In this document: piece after piece, positions 9,636 through 17,193 of the stretch | Layout of the letters: each line of letters opens with the position of its first letter | Numbering within the stretch: the stretch's first letter is position 1 | Source of the DNA: an aff. Roholtiella sp. LEGE 12411 | GTDB lineage: Bacteria > Cyanobacteriota > Cyanobacteriia > Cyanobacteriales > Nostocaceae | DNA length: 41,900 nt | Direction: 5' to 3' | Assembly: GCF_015206995.1 (NCBI RefSeq) | Contig: NZ_JADEXR010000048.1 | Coordinates: 1-41,900 of the forward strand | Notes under the pieces: model-generated | What the model was told of the DNA's origin: nothing | Databases searched by the model: none | What the model saw: the letters and a program-made list of their open reading frames with translations, nothing else | Made by a program: the position numbers and the translations under genes

Positions 9636-9922
9636 AGCAGTTACGAGTTACTGATCAAGCAAAGACCGACCTAATTGATATCTGGCTTTACATCTCCCAA
9701 AATAATGAAAGTGCAGCAGATACCCTTATTGACAAAATTACAGGGAAATTTGATGAACTTTTGGCTAATCCTGGTATGGGCAGAGAGCGCATAGATATTG
9801 TACCGCTTGTCCGCAGTTTCCCAGTAAGTAATTATTTAATATTTTATCGACTCATTGAGCAAGGGATAGAAATCGTCAGAGTAATTCATGGAGCAAGAAA
9901 CATCCCAAATCTCTTTGAGTAG
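9632..9922 (+). CDS. parE: ParE-family toxin
   Basis: 96 residues, the normal ParE/RelE-superfamily length. Seen: RVTDQAKTDLIDIWLYISQN at the N-terminus, GRERIDIVPLVRSFPVSNYL in the middle (the family's R-x-F-P-V-x-x-Y-L-I-F-Y strand pattern) and VRVIHGARNIPNLF at the end, the conserved C-terminal HGARNI/RD motif. ParE proteins inhibit DNA gyrase; related members cut mRNA. It overlaps the antitoxin gene by four bases. The gene looks complete and probably functional. Confidence 0.88.
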   Translation: MKQLRVTDQAKTDLIDIWLYISQNNESAADTLIDKITGKFDELLANPGMGRERIDIVPLVRSFPVSNYLIFYRLIEQGIEIVRVIHGARNIPNLFE

Positions 9923-9954
9923 GTACGCAACTTGTAAATTGAAAGGGTGGAATC

Positions 9955-10128
9955 ATGAGTAAACCACCACCCCGTAAGCGTAACAAAGCCAACTCTGCCG
10001 CATCCAGTAATTCAGCGCGACCAGTAAACCCAGAAGATCCAGCTTCAGTAACCATTGATGTATCTGCTGTTGTAGTTCCTGAGTTGACTGAGGATGAACA
10101 ACGCGATCGTTTAGCAGCATTATATTAA
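9955..10128 (+). CDS. Small low-complexity protein (57 aa)
   Basis: An ATG at 9955 follows GAAAGGGTGG, a fair ribosome-binding site, and the frame runs 57 codons to TAA. It begins with a basic, Pro/Lys/Arg-rich stretch (MSKPPPRKRNKANSAASSNS) and ends in an acidic segment (VVVPELTEDEQRDRLAALY). It lies 32 bp after parE on the same strand and may be cotranscribed. The layout, a basic disordered part followed by an acidic helix, would fit a small nucleic-acid- or protein-binding factor, but I do not recognise a family. Confidence 0.55.
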   Translation: MSKPPPRKRNKANSAASSNSARPVNPEDPASVTIDVSAVVVPELTEDEQRDRLAALY

Positions 10129-10819
10129 GCTTGTATAAACCTGATTTTTACTTGTGCAGAGATATTTTTAGCTTTAATATAAAATTAATTTATGTATTAT
10201 TCAGTACAAATCTATATCACACAATCATCACTGTCACAAAAATAAGTTGCATTTTTGACAAGAAAATAATGCGCTTTCATCAAGAAACAAACAAAGTTTC
10301 AGAAGATGTCAAATTTTCAATAAGCAAACAAAATATATCTGTGCAAAAGATAAAGTTAATATGATGTTTATCGCATGACGTATAAGATATTACAAAAAGC
10401 AATGTATTTAAGATTGGGTAAAGAAGTTTACACGGACTAGAAAAGGTGATAAATAAATAGTCATGTGAAAAACAATACTGAATAAATCAATTCAAACGAG
10501 CTAATTTACCCGAATTTCGTCAATTATTGCTGATGAAATCTATAGGTAGCTTTTGACAAATTCATGAAATAGTTGCGTAAATTTTTCGGTCTTACTGCGA
10601 GAGATCGCCTACTTTTGATTTAAGGATTGTAAAGTATGTACGCTTAATCATTCAAATTGCATCCTCGCGTCTCTATTTCTGTGCGTCTCCGCGTCTTTTC
10701 GAGGCAAAGGATTATGCAACTTAAAAGCAGATTAGCTTACCTAATCTAGCGATCGCACATTCCCTTATAATCACTGAAATTTCTTTACCGTATACATTTA
10801 CCATTTTCGGATAAGTCTA
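10129..10819. other. 690-bp AT-rich stretch without a convincing gene
   Basis: A plus-strand open frame (10131-10364) translates to AT-driven residues (F, N, I, K) without a ribosome-binding site and is not believed. Near 10671-10700 there is a GCGTCTC-type short repeat common in cyanobacterial spacers. Close to the next gene, TATAAT at about 10766-10771 could be a -10 box, about 50 bp before its start. Confidence 0.5.
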
Positions 10820-11458
10820 ATGTTTAGAAAATACTTGCTTGTATTCTCGCTGGTCTTGATGATTTTATTTTCAGCCGGATCTGCCAGTGCAGTAGAGATG
10901 TCGAAAGAGGAAATTATTAAGACATTGGAAAGAAACAACTTGGAAAAGCTGGTCGAACTGGTCGACAAGGGCTATCTTGTCCTAGATGCGAAAAACACCA
11001 CGGTTAATCAGATGAAGCTGATTAGAAAGGGACTGGTCACGTATGACAAGACCGCAGAAAATGCTGCCTACTGGTATAGGAGTATGATGATTCCGGAAGC
11101 GCAGCATCTGCTTGAAAACAGCTACAAGACTTTAAAATGGAACCAAAAAACATTCCTGGGTATCGCGCCCAGTTTTCCTTATGCTAGCTCATACCTCACC
11201 GCGAAGAACCCCGGCATTACCGTGGAATTCGGCACTGACGGCAATGGCTGGCTGTATCAGCAATGGAGTAAAGACAATACTTGTCAAATCAAGGCCGAAG
11301 GCGGTGGAACCTATGGACTAGGACTAACTGGTACAATCGCATCCTGCGATCAGAAGAAATTCCCATCTCCGGTTCTCGCGCTTGGCAGTATCTTTAGCGA
11401 CTGGATGAATTCGTTTAAAGTGACCACCAAGGTGATTTGGGTTCTGCTGCCACGCTGA
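10820..11458 (+). CDS. Secreted protein of unknown function
   Basis: 212 residues. The first 24 form a clear Sec signal peptide: basic MFRKY, a hydrophobic core LLVFSLVLMILFSAG and a cleavage site after SASA. The mature part begins with a helical region (KEEIIKTLERNNLEKLVELV), then aromatic-rich sequence (AAYWYRSMMIPEAQHLLENS) and a Gly-rich C-terminal part with two cysteines (DNTCQIKAEGGGTYG and ASCDQKKF) that could form a disulphide. It stands alone between long spacers, and its codons are more GC-rich than those of its neighbours, which suggests recent acquisition. No family recognised. Confidence 0.72.
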   Translation: MFRKYLLVFSLVLMILFSAGSASAVEMSKEEIIKTLERNNLEKLVELVDKGYLVLDAKNTTVNQMKLIRKGLVTYDKTAENAAYWYRSMMIPEAQHLLENSYKTLKWNQKTFLGIAPSFPYASSYLTAKNPGITVEFGTDGNGWLYQQWSKDNTCQIKAEGGGTYGLGLTGTIASCDQKKFPSPVLALGSIFSDWMNSFKVTTKVIWVLLPR

Positions 11459-11554
11459 CGATTCTGAAGTCTATCCCTTTTCTGTCACTCTCCGAAAACA
11501 TTTGCCATTTCTGAATTCTAGAGCTTTTGTATAGCAAGCGATGTCTGTCTTGAA

Positions 11555-11655
11555 AAGTTGAGCCACTGCGTTGGACAGGTCTCCCGGCTTATAGCAAGTG
11601 GCGTCAAGTCGCTTCGCTCCAATTCGTAATTACTAATTCGTAATTCGTATTTAGG
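11555..11655. repeat. Dispersed and heptamer (STRR-like) repeats
   Basis: At about 11559-11605 lies a sequence of the GAGCCACTGCGTTGG...GGCTTATAGCAAGTGGC type, a hairpin-forming dispersed repeat seen widely in Nostoc-group genomes. At 11621-11652 it is followed by tandem heptamer units AATTCGT/AATTACT. Both are intergenic, between the secreted protein and the 158-aa protein. Confidence 0.6.
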
Positions 11656-11751
11656 TTAACTTTCGTTGACACATATCTGTCTCAAGACTTAGATTTTTCC
11701 TAAAATTAATAGCCTGATAATTGCTACTCATACAAAAGGTACAACAAAGCG

Positions 11752-12228
11752 ATGCCATATAAAATTCAACAAGTCACAGGCAATAGCCCTCTAGCAGTAG
11801 GCGAACGATACTGGGGAGAGGCTGAAATCATTAATTTTGGAGCCATGACAAGCTGTATTGCAATAATTGGTCAAAGACCAAGTGTTAACCGCGTTACAGG
11901 TGTTCATCTATCGATATTTAGCAATGATGGAACGCCTGTTTTTGACCCAGCGTCTAACGTCTTGGGTCAAGTGACCAATATTATGAGAAATGCAGTTAAT
12001 TTGAGAGCGTGTTTAGGAAGAATAGATTTTTGGCAAGGAAACCAGTCACAACAAGTTCAAAGCTTCTTTATCCAATTGATGACTGAACTGGATATTCTTA
12101 CGTGGGTACAACTTGCCGATGGAACATTAAATGCAAGGTTCAACAACCAGCAAAATACTATCCAATATCAACATAACAATGGTGCATGGATAACCCCGGA
12201 TTTCTCACAAACAATAAAAAATCAATAG
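11752..12228 (+). CDS. Hypothetical protein (158 aa)
   Basis: It starts at an ATG at 11752 (MPYKIQQVTGNSPLAVGERY) and runs 158 codons; a ribosome-binding site is not obvious (GGTACAACAAAGCG). The N-terminal half alternates in a beta-strand pattern with NFGAMTSCIAIIGQRPSVNR, and the C-terminal half is Gln/Asn-rich (WQGNQSQQVQSFFIQLMTEL, then NARFNNQQNTIQYQHNNGAW). No signal peptide or membrane segment. I do not recognise a family. Codon use looks like real cyanobacterial coding sequence. Confidence 0.6.
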   Translation: MPYKIQQVTGNSPLAVGERYWGEAEIINFGAMTSCIAIIGQRPSVNRVTGVHLSIFSNDGTPVFDPASNVLGQVTNIMRNAVNLRACLGRIDFWQGNQSQQVQSFFIQLMTELDILTWVQLADGTLNARFNNQQNTIQYQHNNGAWITPDFSQTIKNQ

Positions 12229-12229
12229 C

Positions 12230-12407
12230 AACCGTCTTCTCCTAAGAAACACATTCGGTAGCGTTGGAAATAGGGGTGTAGCTATTAGTCGCAAGTTAGC
12301 TGATGGTAGAGTTTTACGACATTTACATCAACAAAGGCAACATGTTTATTTAAGTGGTCTAAAATTTCCTGTTACTGTGTCTTGGTATTACTTAAAGCGT
12401 GACAACG
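12230..12407 (+). pseudogene. Unidentified gene fragment left of the IS
   Basis: The plus-strand frame reads continuously as LRNTFGSVGNRGVAISRKLA, then GRVLRHLHQQRQHVYLSGLK and FPVTVSWYYLKRD, up to the right end of the IS at 12408. The composition and lack of stops suggest real coding sequence cut by the element. It has no clear start and is not the missing end of the PAPS-reductase-like gene on the other side of the IS (different strand, no similarity seen). Family unknown. Confidence 0.4.
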
Positions 12408-13749
12408 TTGACATCCTCACCGACCTGAAGGTGCGGTGATTCCAAGAATTACTTCTTGGGCTTCCTCTTTCCACGACTCGGCTTACTTAAAGGAGTTTCC
12501 CCACTTAAGCAGAGGTCGATGTCTCCAGAGGCGTTAAGCGTTCCCGTGTGCCCCACGGTACGAAGTCCAAGCTCAAGTATGTTCCGAGCGGCGTTCCAGT
12601 CTCTATCTAATACAAACCCACAATGGTGGCATTTATGAGTTCTTGTACTCAAAGACTTCTTGACGACTTCCCCACAGTTAGAGCAGTTCTGGCTAGTGTA
12701 GTGAGGTGGAACAGCAATCGTCACCACGCCAAACACTTTGCCGAAATACTCCAACCAATCACGGAAAGCCGACCATGCCGCGTCACTTATAGACTTGGAC
12801 AGTTTTCTATTCTTAACCATGTTCCGCACCATCAAATCCTCATAAGCAACCAAGTCGTTAGACTGGATAACGCATCTTGCCAATTTCACAGCAAAATCTT
12901 TACGCTGCCTACTTACTTTGAGGTGTTTTCTGCTCAAGCGATTTCGTCGCTTGATTCTATTCTTAGAACCCTTTTTAGTCTTAGACATTCGGCGTTGCAA
13001 CCGTTTCAAAGACTTCTCGCTTTGGAGCAGGTGTCGGGGATTCTCAACGGTTTGACCATCAGAATCGGTGTAGAAATGAGCCAGACCAACATCCAACCCA
13101 GTAGTCTTACCCGTTGGCTCTCGTTTCTCAACTCGTTCAACATCAAGGCAAAACTGAGCATAATACCCATCAGCGCGGCGGACAACCCGAACTCGCTTAA
13201 TTTGATTCAACTGGTAGAAGTGCAAATCACGGGTTCCCCACAACCGGAAACTTCCTGCTTTAAAACCATCGGTAAAGGTGATAATTTGCTTGTCATCCGA
13301 AAGCTTATAGCCTGTAGTTTTGTATTCCACAGAACCATGTGTTTGATGCTTCTTAAAGCGTGGGAAACCCTTCTTGGTTACATTCTTCTTGCAGTTGTCA
13401 TAGAACCGAGTAATTGCCGACCAAGCCCGTTCAGCACTGGCTTGACGAGCCATCGAGTTGAGACTATTAGCAAAAGGGAAATCATGTGCCAGAACAGCGC
13501 AATAGGCGCTCAACTCATACTTTCCAATTCCCTTGTTATCCATCCAGTAGCGAAGACAAGAATTACGGATAAAACGAGCAGTCCGAATTGCTTCATCAAG
13601 CTTTTCGTATTGCTCATTACTACCCTTAAGTTTTGCCTCAAATACAAGCATGGTTACGCCTTTACATCTAGCGTAATTATATGATGAATATGAGCAATAA
13701 TTATGAAAAAGCCGTCGTAGAACGACGGGGCTTTAGACCCAATTTTTCG
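12408..13749 (-). mobile_element. Complete TnpB-only IS200/IS605-type element (IS1341-like)
   Basis: About 1,342 bp. On the minus strand the left end follows TTAC in the flank (CTATTTTAC), the kind of tetranucleotide that IS608-type elements target. The left-end hairpin has arms CCCCGTCGTTC and ACGACGGC, near 13708-13735. The right end has a hairpin with arms CACCG and CGGTG near 12418-12439 and finishes in TCAA at 12408. There is no target duplication, as expected for this family. It carries only tnpB, so movement would need a TnpA from elsewhere. The 3' end of tnpB plus the right end is where a guide (omega) RNA would be encoded. Confidence 0.85.
12449..13651 (-). CDS. tnpB: TnpB RNA-guided endonuclease (OrfB)
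   Basis: 400 residues, a standard TnpB length. An N-terminal helix-turn-helix/OrfB region (residues 1-100, with CLRYWMDNKG and GFPRFKKH) is followed by a split RuvC-like nuclease: Asp187 in GLDVGLAHFYTDSDG, Glu271 in VAYEDLMVRNM and Asp351 in LDRDWNAARNI. A zinc finger has Cys323, Cys326, Cys341 and Cys344. All catalytic residues are present. TnpB uses an RNA from the right end of its element to cut DNA at donor sites and so helps retain the element. The gene fills its IS; the tail is strongly basic (SRGKRKPKK). Confidence 0.95.
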   Translation of the reverse strand: MLVFEAKLKGSNEQYEKLDEAIRTARFIRNSCLRYWMDNKGIGKYELSAYCAVLAHDFPFANSLNSMARQASAERAWSAITRFYDNCKKNVTKKGFPRFKKHQTHGSVEYKTTGYKLSDDKQIITFTDGFKAGSFRLWGTRDLHFYQLNQIKRVRVVRRADGYYAQFCLDVERVEKREPTGKTTGLDVGLAHFYTDSDGQTVENPRHLLQSEKSLKRLQRRMSKTKKGSKNRIKRRNRLSRKHLKVSRQRKDFAVKLARCVIQSNDLVAYEDLMVRNMVKNRKLSKSISDAAWSAFRDWLEYFGKVFGVVTIAVPPHYTSQNCSNCGEVVKKSLSTRTHKCHHCGFVLDRDWNAARNILELGLRTVGHTGTLNASGDIDLCLSGETPLSKPSRGKRKPKK

Positions 13750-14371
13750 GTAAAATAGGTGCATAAGTATCGGTTTGCGGTGCGGTTTCGTTTTGCAGCC
13801 ATCCCTGTCCACATTCGGCTTTTGATTTGGAGCAGCTGGTGCTAATGCGTTGATCACGAGCAGCAGACTCGCCAACACGAACACCAGTCAACATTAAGAG
13901 CTTTTCGTGTGGAGCTAAATCAGTACGCAAAGTGTCCAGCGCCTTCATCATGGGGATAATTTTAATTTTACTGGTACACCAACGAAAAGTGTTGGATGGA
14001 GGGGGTACGCCACGGCCAAGAATGTAGACCAAGTAGCGATCATCCAAGGAAGCTTGCACAACTTGAGTATTGAAACAGCGATCGCGCAGTAGCCCCAACA
14101 ACTTCATTGCATTGATGTACAGTGGTGGTAACTCCAAGCGGGTGTCAGCAAACAAGATATGTACATCTTGCGGCAACAGAGGAATCTGTTTTGTTTCTAC
14201 CAGATGTGCGAGTAAGGTCAAAACGGTAGTACTATCTTTGCCTCCCGAATAGGCGCAAGCAATTTTAGTATAAATACCAGTACTCAAAAGGGATTTGAGG
14301 TTATTCTTGGTAATTTCAAAGGCTTCGGTGCGAGGCATGATGTTGGTATCAAAAAGCCCTAATTGTCTCAT
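13733..14371 (-). pseudogene. PAPS-reductase/DndC-like PP-loop protein, 3' end cut by the IS
   Basis: The ATP-binding PP-loop SGGKDST is at residues 42-48, followed by ILFADTRLELPPLYINAM and RWCTSKIKI, the usual pattern of phage and plasmid phosphoadenosine-phosphosulfate-reductase-family proteins. Native sequence ends at APIL, at about 13750; the last residues (PKNWV and stop) come from the IS left end. In this family APIL is followed by a Trp-rich C-terminal half, which is missing. The sequence left of the IS is unrelated, so the deletion is more than a simple insertion. The start overlaps the upstream DUF1392 gene by four bases. The protein probably activated a substrate with ATP for sulfur transfer or nucleotide modification. 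Confidence 0.8.
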
Positions 14372-14835
14372 ATAGAAACCCTCACCAAATCGGTATCAAT
14401 CACCCAAGCTCGGCGATCGCCTGATGCAATCAATTTCCCATCACACTCGCACAATTCGGGAGAGGCCCATTCCACGGTGTAAGCCCAAAAATCGTCTATT
14501 TTGTGGATGCCTTGGACAATACGAAGTTTGCTGAAATCTCGATTGCAACGAAACACTACTCTTTCGCCCAACGTGAATACAGGCTTGTCTATGTTCGCTT
14601 GCAGTTGGCCCGTACCAATAAGTTGTGATGCTGAGGTATAAACCACTTCATCATTAAGGGCAACAGCGTAGTTCCATTCTTGCTGCAACCATTCTACCCC
14701 GCAGCAGTAGCCGAAGGATTTGGTGGTGGTGAGGTAAACTCTTTCCAATAGCCCAACAGCCAGAGGCGGGATTTCTTTGCCCCACGGTGGTGAAAGATAC
14801 CAGCATTCTTCTAGGGTATGGATAAGTTGGGTCAT
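14368..14835 (-). CDS. DUF1392-like protein
   Basis: 155 residues. It starts MTQLIHTLEECWYLSPPWGK, continues IPPLAVGLLERVYL, FGYCCGVEW and then VYTSASQLIGTGQL, a pattern I associate with the Anabaena/Nostoc-specific family DUF1392. The protein is beta-rich, with two short modules that each contain a GxRV turn; function unknown. Its start overlaps the end of the methyltransferase gene by four bases, and its end overlaps the PAPS-reductase-like gene by four bases, so it sits inside a coupled operon. Confidence 0.7.
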   Translation of the reverse strand: MTQLIHTLEECWYLSPPWGKEIPPLAVGLLERVYLTTTKSFGYCCGVEWLQQEWNYAVALNDEVVYTSASQLIGTGQLQANIDKPVFTLGERVVFRCNRDFSKLRIVQGIHKIDDFWAYTVEWASPELCECDGKLIASGDRRAWVIDTDLVRVSI

Positions 14836-15596
14836 ACAATTGCCTCCTGATTTGACAATAGATTGAACAAATAATCAATTCGCTTCCATGCAACAGCTGC
14901 TTGCCGTGGTGAACAACTCAACCCATAAGCACGACGGGCATCGTAATTGCCTTTGATGCCTTTGGCTACTCCAACGGAAACCCCATCAGCCACCGCAAGA
15001 ACGCCGGATTTATAGCTTCTGTCTTCATGAGACTCCCTAATGAGCGCAATCTGATTTCTAATTTGGTTTGACCAGGGGGTCGGCTGTTGACTGTGGAATA
15101 GGCCATTGGAGTGGGCAATAATAAAGATTCGTTCTCTTTGATGTGGGAGTCCGACGGACTGTGCAGAGATACAACTCCATTCCCCCACGTACCCGATTTG
15201 GTCAAGGTCTTGGATAATCTGGGCAAGTCCGCGATGGAGTAAACCTGTGGGGTTTTCGATGAGAGCGATCGCGGGTCTACATTGACCAATAATTCGGAAT
15301 TGTTCTGCCCAAAGTCCTGATCTGTGGTCGAGTAGTCCAAGTCGATTTCCGGCGTTGCTTGTACCCTGGCAAGGCAGTCCTCCACAAATAATGTCGAATT
15401 GCCAAGAGCGGCAGTGGTAGCTTTGGATGTCTGAATGAATTGGGATGTCTGGCTGTTCATAACGCAGTGGTGATTGGGAGTAGGGAGATATTTCGACAAA
15501 TCGCTGAACCTGGAACTTGTGGGATAAATCAGCACAAGCAATACCGTGATGGCATAGTCCGCCGATGCCAGAGAAAAGCGAGAGTACTGATTTCAT
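14832..15596 (-). CDS. DNA (cytosine-5-)-methyltransferase, phage type
   Basis: 254 residues, short for the family and typical of phage or plasmid enzymes. Motif I FSGIGG (8-13) binds S-adenosylmethionine. Motif IV GGLPCQGTS has the catalytic Cys76. Motif VI is ENP (114-116), a common variant of ENV, and motif VIII is QRERIF (153-158). Late motifs are weak: VADGVSVGVAKG and then SPRQAAVAW, without the usual GNAV. The target-recognition region is very small, so the sequence specificity cannot be predicted. No restriction endonuclease is adjacent, so it is probably an orphan that protects or marks element DNA. It is coupled by four-base overlaps on both sides. A second reading frame is open across three quarters of it (14966-15541). 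Confidence 0.9.
   Translation of the reverse strand: MKSVLSLFSGIGGLCHHGIACADLSHKFQVQRFVEISPYSQSPLRYEQPDIPIHSDIQSYHCRSWQFDIICGGLPCQGTSNAGNRLGLLDHRSGLWAEQFRIIGQCRPAIALIENPTGLLHRGLAQIIQDLDQIGYVGEWSCISAQSVGLPHQRERIFIIAHSNGLFHSQQPTPWSNQIRNQIALIRESHEDRSYKSGVLAVADGVSVGVAKGIKGNYDARRAYGLSCSPRQAAVAWKRIDYLFNLLSNQEAIV
14966..15541 (-). CDS. Overlapping frame inside the methyltransferase gene, resembling a methyltransferase-partner family
   Basis: Same strand as the methyltransferase, shifted by one frame, 191 codons. The C-terminal half reads SGTWGNGVVSLHSPSDSHIK, SLLLPTPMAYSTVNSRPPGQ, TKLEIRLRSLG and then NPAFLRWLMGFPLE. The combination SG-x-W-x-x-G, LLPTP and NP-x-F-x-x-W-(L/M)-M-G-(F/Y)-P is characteristic of proteins that accompany phage C5-methyltransferases or form their C-terminal parts. 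The match is hard to explain as chance, but the N-terminal 60 residues look unconvincing and I see no clear ribosome-binding site. Either this is true dual coding, or a second methyltransferase-like frame has survived by ancestry. Confidence 0.4.
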   Translation of the reverse strand: MLVLIYPTSSRFSDLSKYLPTPNHHCVMNSQTSQFIQTSKATTAALGNSTLFVEDCLARVQATPEIDLDYSTTDQDFGQNNSELLVNVDPRSLSSKTPQVYSIADLPRLSKTLTKSGTWGNGVVSLHSPSDSHIKENESLLLPTPMAYSTVNSRPPGQTKLEIRLRSLGSLMKTEAINPAFLRWLMGFPLE

Positions 15597-16063
15597 GCGT
15601 TCGCCTCCAGTTTTTCTTCTGGTAGTTCCACAAGAGCATTGAATAGCCCCTGTCTGCCAATGATCTGAATCGGGGGCATGATTCGCCTGATCTTCTTAAA
15701 TTTCCAGGCAAATCTACCAACAGTCCAATCTCCAGTATCAAGTTCAGTCTGGGGCTGTTGATCAATAAACGTTGGGGTCATGCGTATGCAGTCGGTCAAA
15801 TCAACCAGAACCACTGCACAACCTTTAGGCAAATCATCCCATTCGAGCCAGTTGTCAGTTTCGGCTAGTTGAATTTGATACTTGTAGAAAATGTTGGCGT
15901 AAATCTGTTGTTGCTGTGCGCTGGTCTTTTTTGCAGCACAAATCAACAGTGGGCCTCTGTAGTTTGTAGCCCAGGAACGAGTTTCGTATTTCTTTAGTCT
16001 CATTGGGATGAGGGAAGCCCAGGGCTGATGCAGACTGATGGCTTTGATGGTTGTGGTAGTCAT
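15593..16063 (-). CDS. ASCH-domain (PUA-like) protein
   Basis: 156 residues. The N-terminus ISLHQPWASLIPMRLKKYET followed by RSWATNYRGPLLICAAKK is the diagnostic ASCH opening (Q-P-W-A...G-x-K-x-x-E-x-R-x-W...R-G). Later come GCAVVLVDLTDCIRM and WKFKKIRRIMPPI-x-x-x-GRQGLF, the usual end. ASCH domains have a PUA-like fold, bind RNA or modified nucleotides and are frequent in phages. It lies between a methyltransferase and a small Cys-rich protein with four-base overlaps on both sides, so recognition of modified nucleic acid is a reasonable guess. Confidence 0.85.
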   Translation of the reverse strand: MTTTTIKAISLHQPWASLIPMRLKKYETRSWATNYRGPLLICAAKKTSAQQQQIYANIFYKYQIQLAETDNWLEWDDLPKGCAVVLVDLTDCIRMTPTFIDQQPQTELDTGDWTVGRFAWKFKKIRRIMPPIQIIGRQGLFNALVELPEEKLEANA

Positions 16064-16401
16064 GCAGCAGATTCCTCGTTTGTATCGTCTAATGATGGGT
16101 ATGGCAATCCAACTTCAGTAAACACAATTTCAGGGATTCCGTAGTAACGAGGACTTTTCTTAAAATCTCCGATATCTCCTGATTCAATCCCCTCGCAAAA
16201 ATCAGAGTAAAGTTTGGTGTGTTTATATATGGCATCTACAAATCTGCTGCAATCTAAACAACAATAGCAGTCGGTAATTTCACCATCCCAAATACCAAAT
16301 GAATACTCCATTTGTGTGCCAGGGGGGAATTTTTGAGCGCAACCCCAACAACAATGAGGCTTTCTAACTTTTCTGATTGATTGGCGAATTATTGTATACA
16401 T
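16060..16401 (-). CDS. Cysteine-rich (zinc-ribbon-like) phage-type protein
   Basis: 113 residues. Cysteines occur as CCWGCAQ and CYCCLDC, a pattern that could bind zinc, with PPGTQMEYSFGIWDGEITD in between. Small proteins like this, starting with a motif close to KPHCCWGC and followed by CxxC, are common in phage genomes without known function. The C-terminal third is acidic. Its end overlaps the ASCH gene by four bases; upstream is a 51-bp gap to the 43-aa gene. Confidence 0.68.
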   Translation of the reverse strand: MYTIIRQSIRKVRKPHCCWGCAQKFPPGTQMEYSFGIWDGEITDCYCCLDCSRFVDAIYKHTKLYSDFCEGIESGDIGDFKKSPRYYGIPEIVFTEVGLPYPSLDDTNEESAA

Positions 16402-16452
16402 TAGTTAGTTTCTCCGGAAAATAAGCTTATTCTTCCTCAGATGGTTCCGTCC

Positions 16453-16584
16453 CTAAACTTCTAGGTAAATCTTTGATTGATTTGCCAAACAAATGTGATA
16501 TCCTGCTTCTACAATTTCTCCCTTGCGGAAAAAATAATCCTCTTCAATCGTGCTAGGTAAATCAATTAAAATTAATCCTTTCAT
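16453..16584 (-). CDS. Small phage-type peptide (43 aa)
   Basis: An ATG at 16584 is preceded by GAGGGACAG, a good ribosome-binding site, 12 bp after the stop of the helicase-loader-like gene. The product starts MKGLILIDLPSTIEEDYFFR and ends with HICLANQSKIYLEV. It probably forms a small beta hairpin and helix. The ribosome-binding site, spacing and reasonable codon use inside the operon support a real gene. Function unknown. Confidence 0.6.
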   Translation of the reverse strand: MKGLILIDLPSTIEEDYFFRKGEIVEAGYHICLANQSKIYLEV

Positions 16585-16596
16585 ATCTGTCCCTCG

Positions 16597-17193
16597 TTAT
16601 ATTTCATGCTTAATTGCTAGATGCGATGGTGATTTGGATTTATTTGTTGAAAGTTTTGCTTTTAAAGCTGCCATTTCAAAACGAATATGTGCTGGTGGAG
16701 GTACAGGTTCCGAATTCTCATTTATAGGTTCTGGCTGTGGGGCGCTTGATGTTTGTGGCAGAGCTTTAGCATCTTTGTCAGAACACTGGCAGTAGACAGT
16801 GATAAATTGTTTTTCCATGTGATTGCGGCGAAATTCTTCTGCCATTCCCACGGCACGTAATCCACCAACTGCTTGTAGGGCAACACGAGCGCGAGTTGAA
16901 ATGTAAGCAATTCCTTTATAGTCTTGACTATTAGTAGAGGCCCTAAGAATTACTTGCCAATCTTGCAAAGCTCTCTTCTCTTTACCTCCATAAATAAATT
17001 CGACTAATTCACCAGCCGTAGGCATAAAACGAGAATGTAGCAAAGCATTTTTGACAGCAGCAAGAAATTCTTCACCCATCAGTTCGTCGTTTAAATACTC
17101 AAACCAAATTCCTTTAACCGTGTCGTCCAATTTCTTGTTGAAATGAGAATCCAACAGATTCATACCATAGTCAAAAATATTCTTTTCAATCAT
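16597..17193 (-). CDS. Putative helicase-loader/G39P-like replication protein
   Basis: 198 residues. The N-terminal 70 residues form a small helical bundle ending FMPTAGELVEFIYGG, which resembles the N-terminal domain of phage helicase-loader or helicase-inhibitor proteins (G39P/DnaB-loader-like, with the consensus F-x-P-T-x-x-E-(L/I)). The middle (WQVILRASTNSQDYKGIAYI, then ARVALQAVGGLRAVGMAEE) recalls phage replication accessory proteins. The C-terminus is disordered and Pro-rich. It is coupled by a four-base overlap to the BRO-N-like gene and follows the HTH replication gene, which supports a replication role. Homology is weak, so this stays a guess. Confidence 0.55.
   Translation of the reverse strand: MIEKNIFDYGMNLLDSHFNKKLDDTVKGIWFEYLNDELMGEEFLAAVKNALLHSRFMPTAGELVEFIYGGKEKRALQDWQVILRASTNSQDYKGIAYISTRARVALQAVGGLRAVGMAEEFRRNHMEKQFITVYCQCSDKDAKALPQTSSAPQPEPINENSEPVPPPAHIRFEMAALKAKLSTNKSKSPSHLAIKHEI

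Noticed and set aside
10131-10364. Plus-strand open frame of 77 codons
   Set aside because: Residues are dictated by AT richness (Phe, Asn, Ile, Lys), and there is no ribosome-binding site.
12623-13684. 353-codon plus-strand open frame opposite tnpB
   Set aside because: Antisense to a gene with full catalytic motifs. The translation has no protein-family pattern and reflects reverse codons only.
14654-14893. Minus-strand frame overlapping DUF1392 and the methyltransferase end
   Set aside because: His/Arg/Leu-rich shadow without similarity or a ribosome-binding site, unlike the nested frame at 14966-15541.
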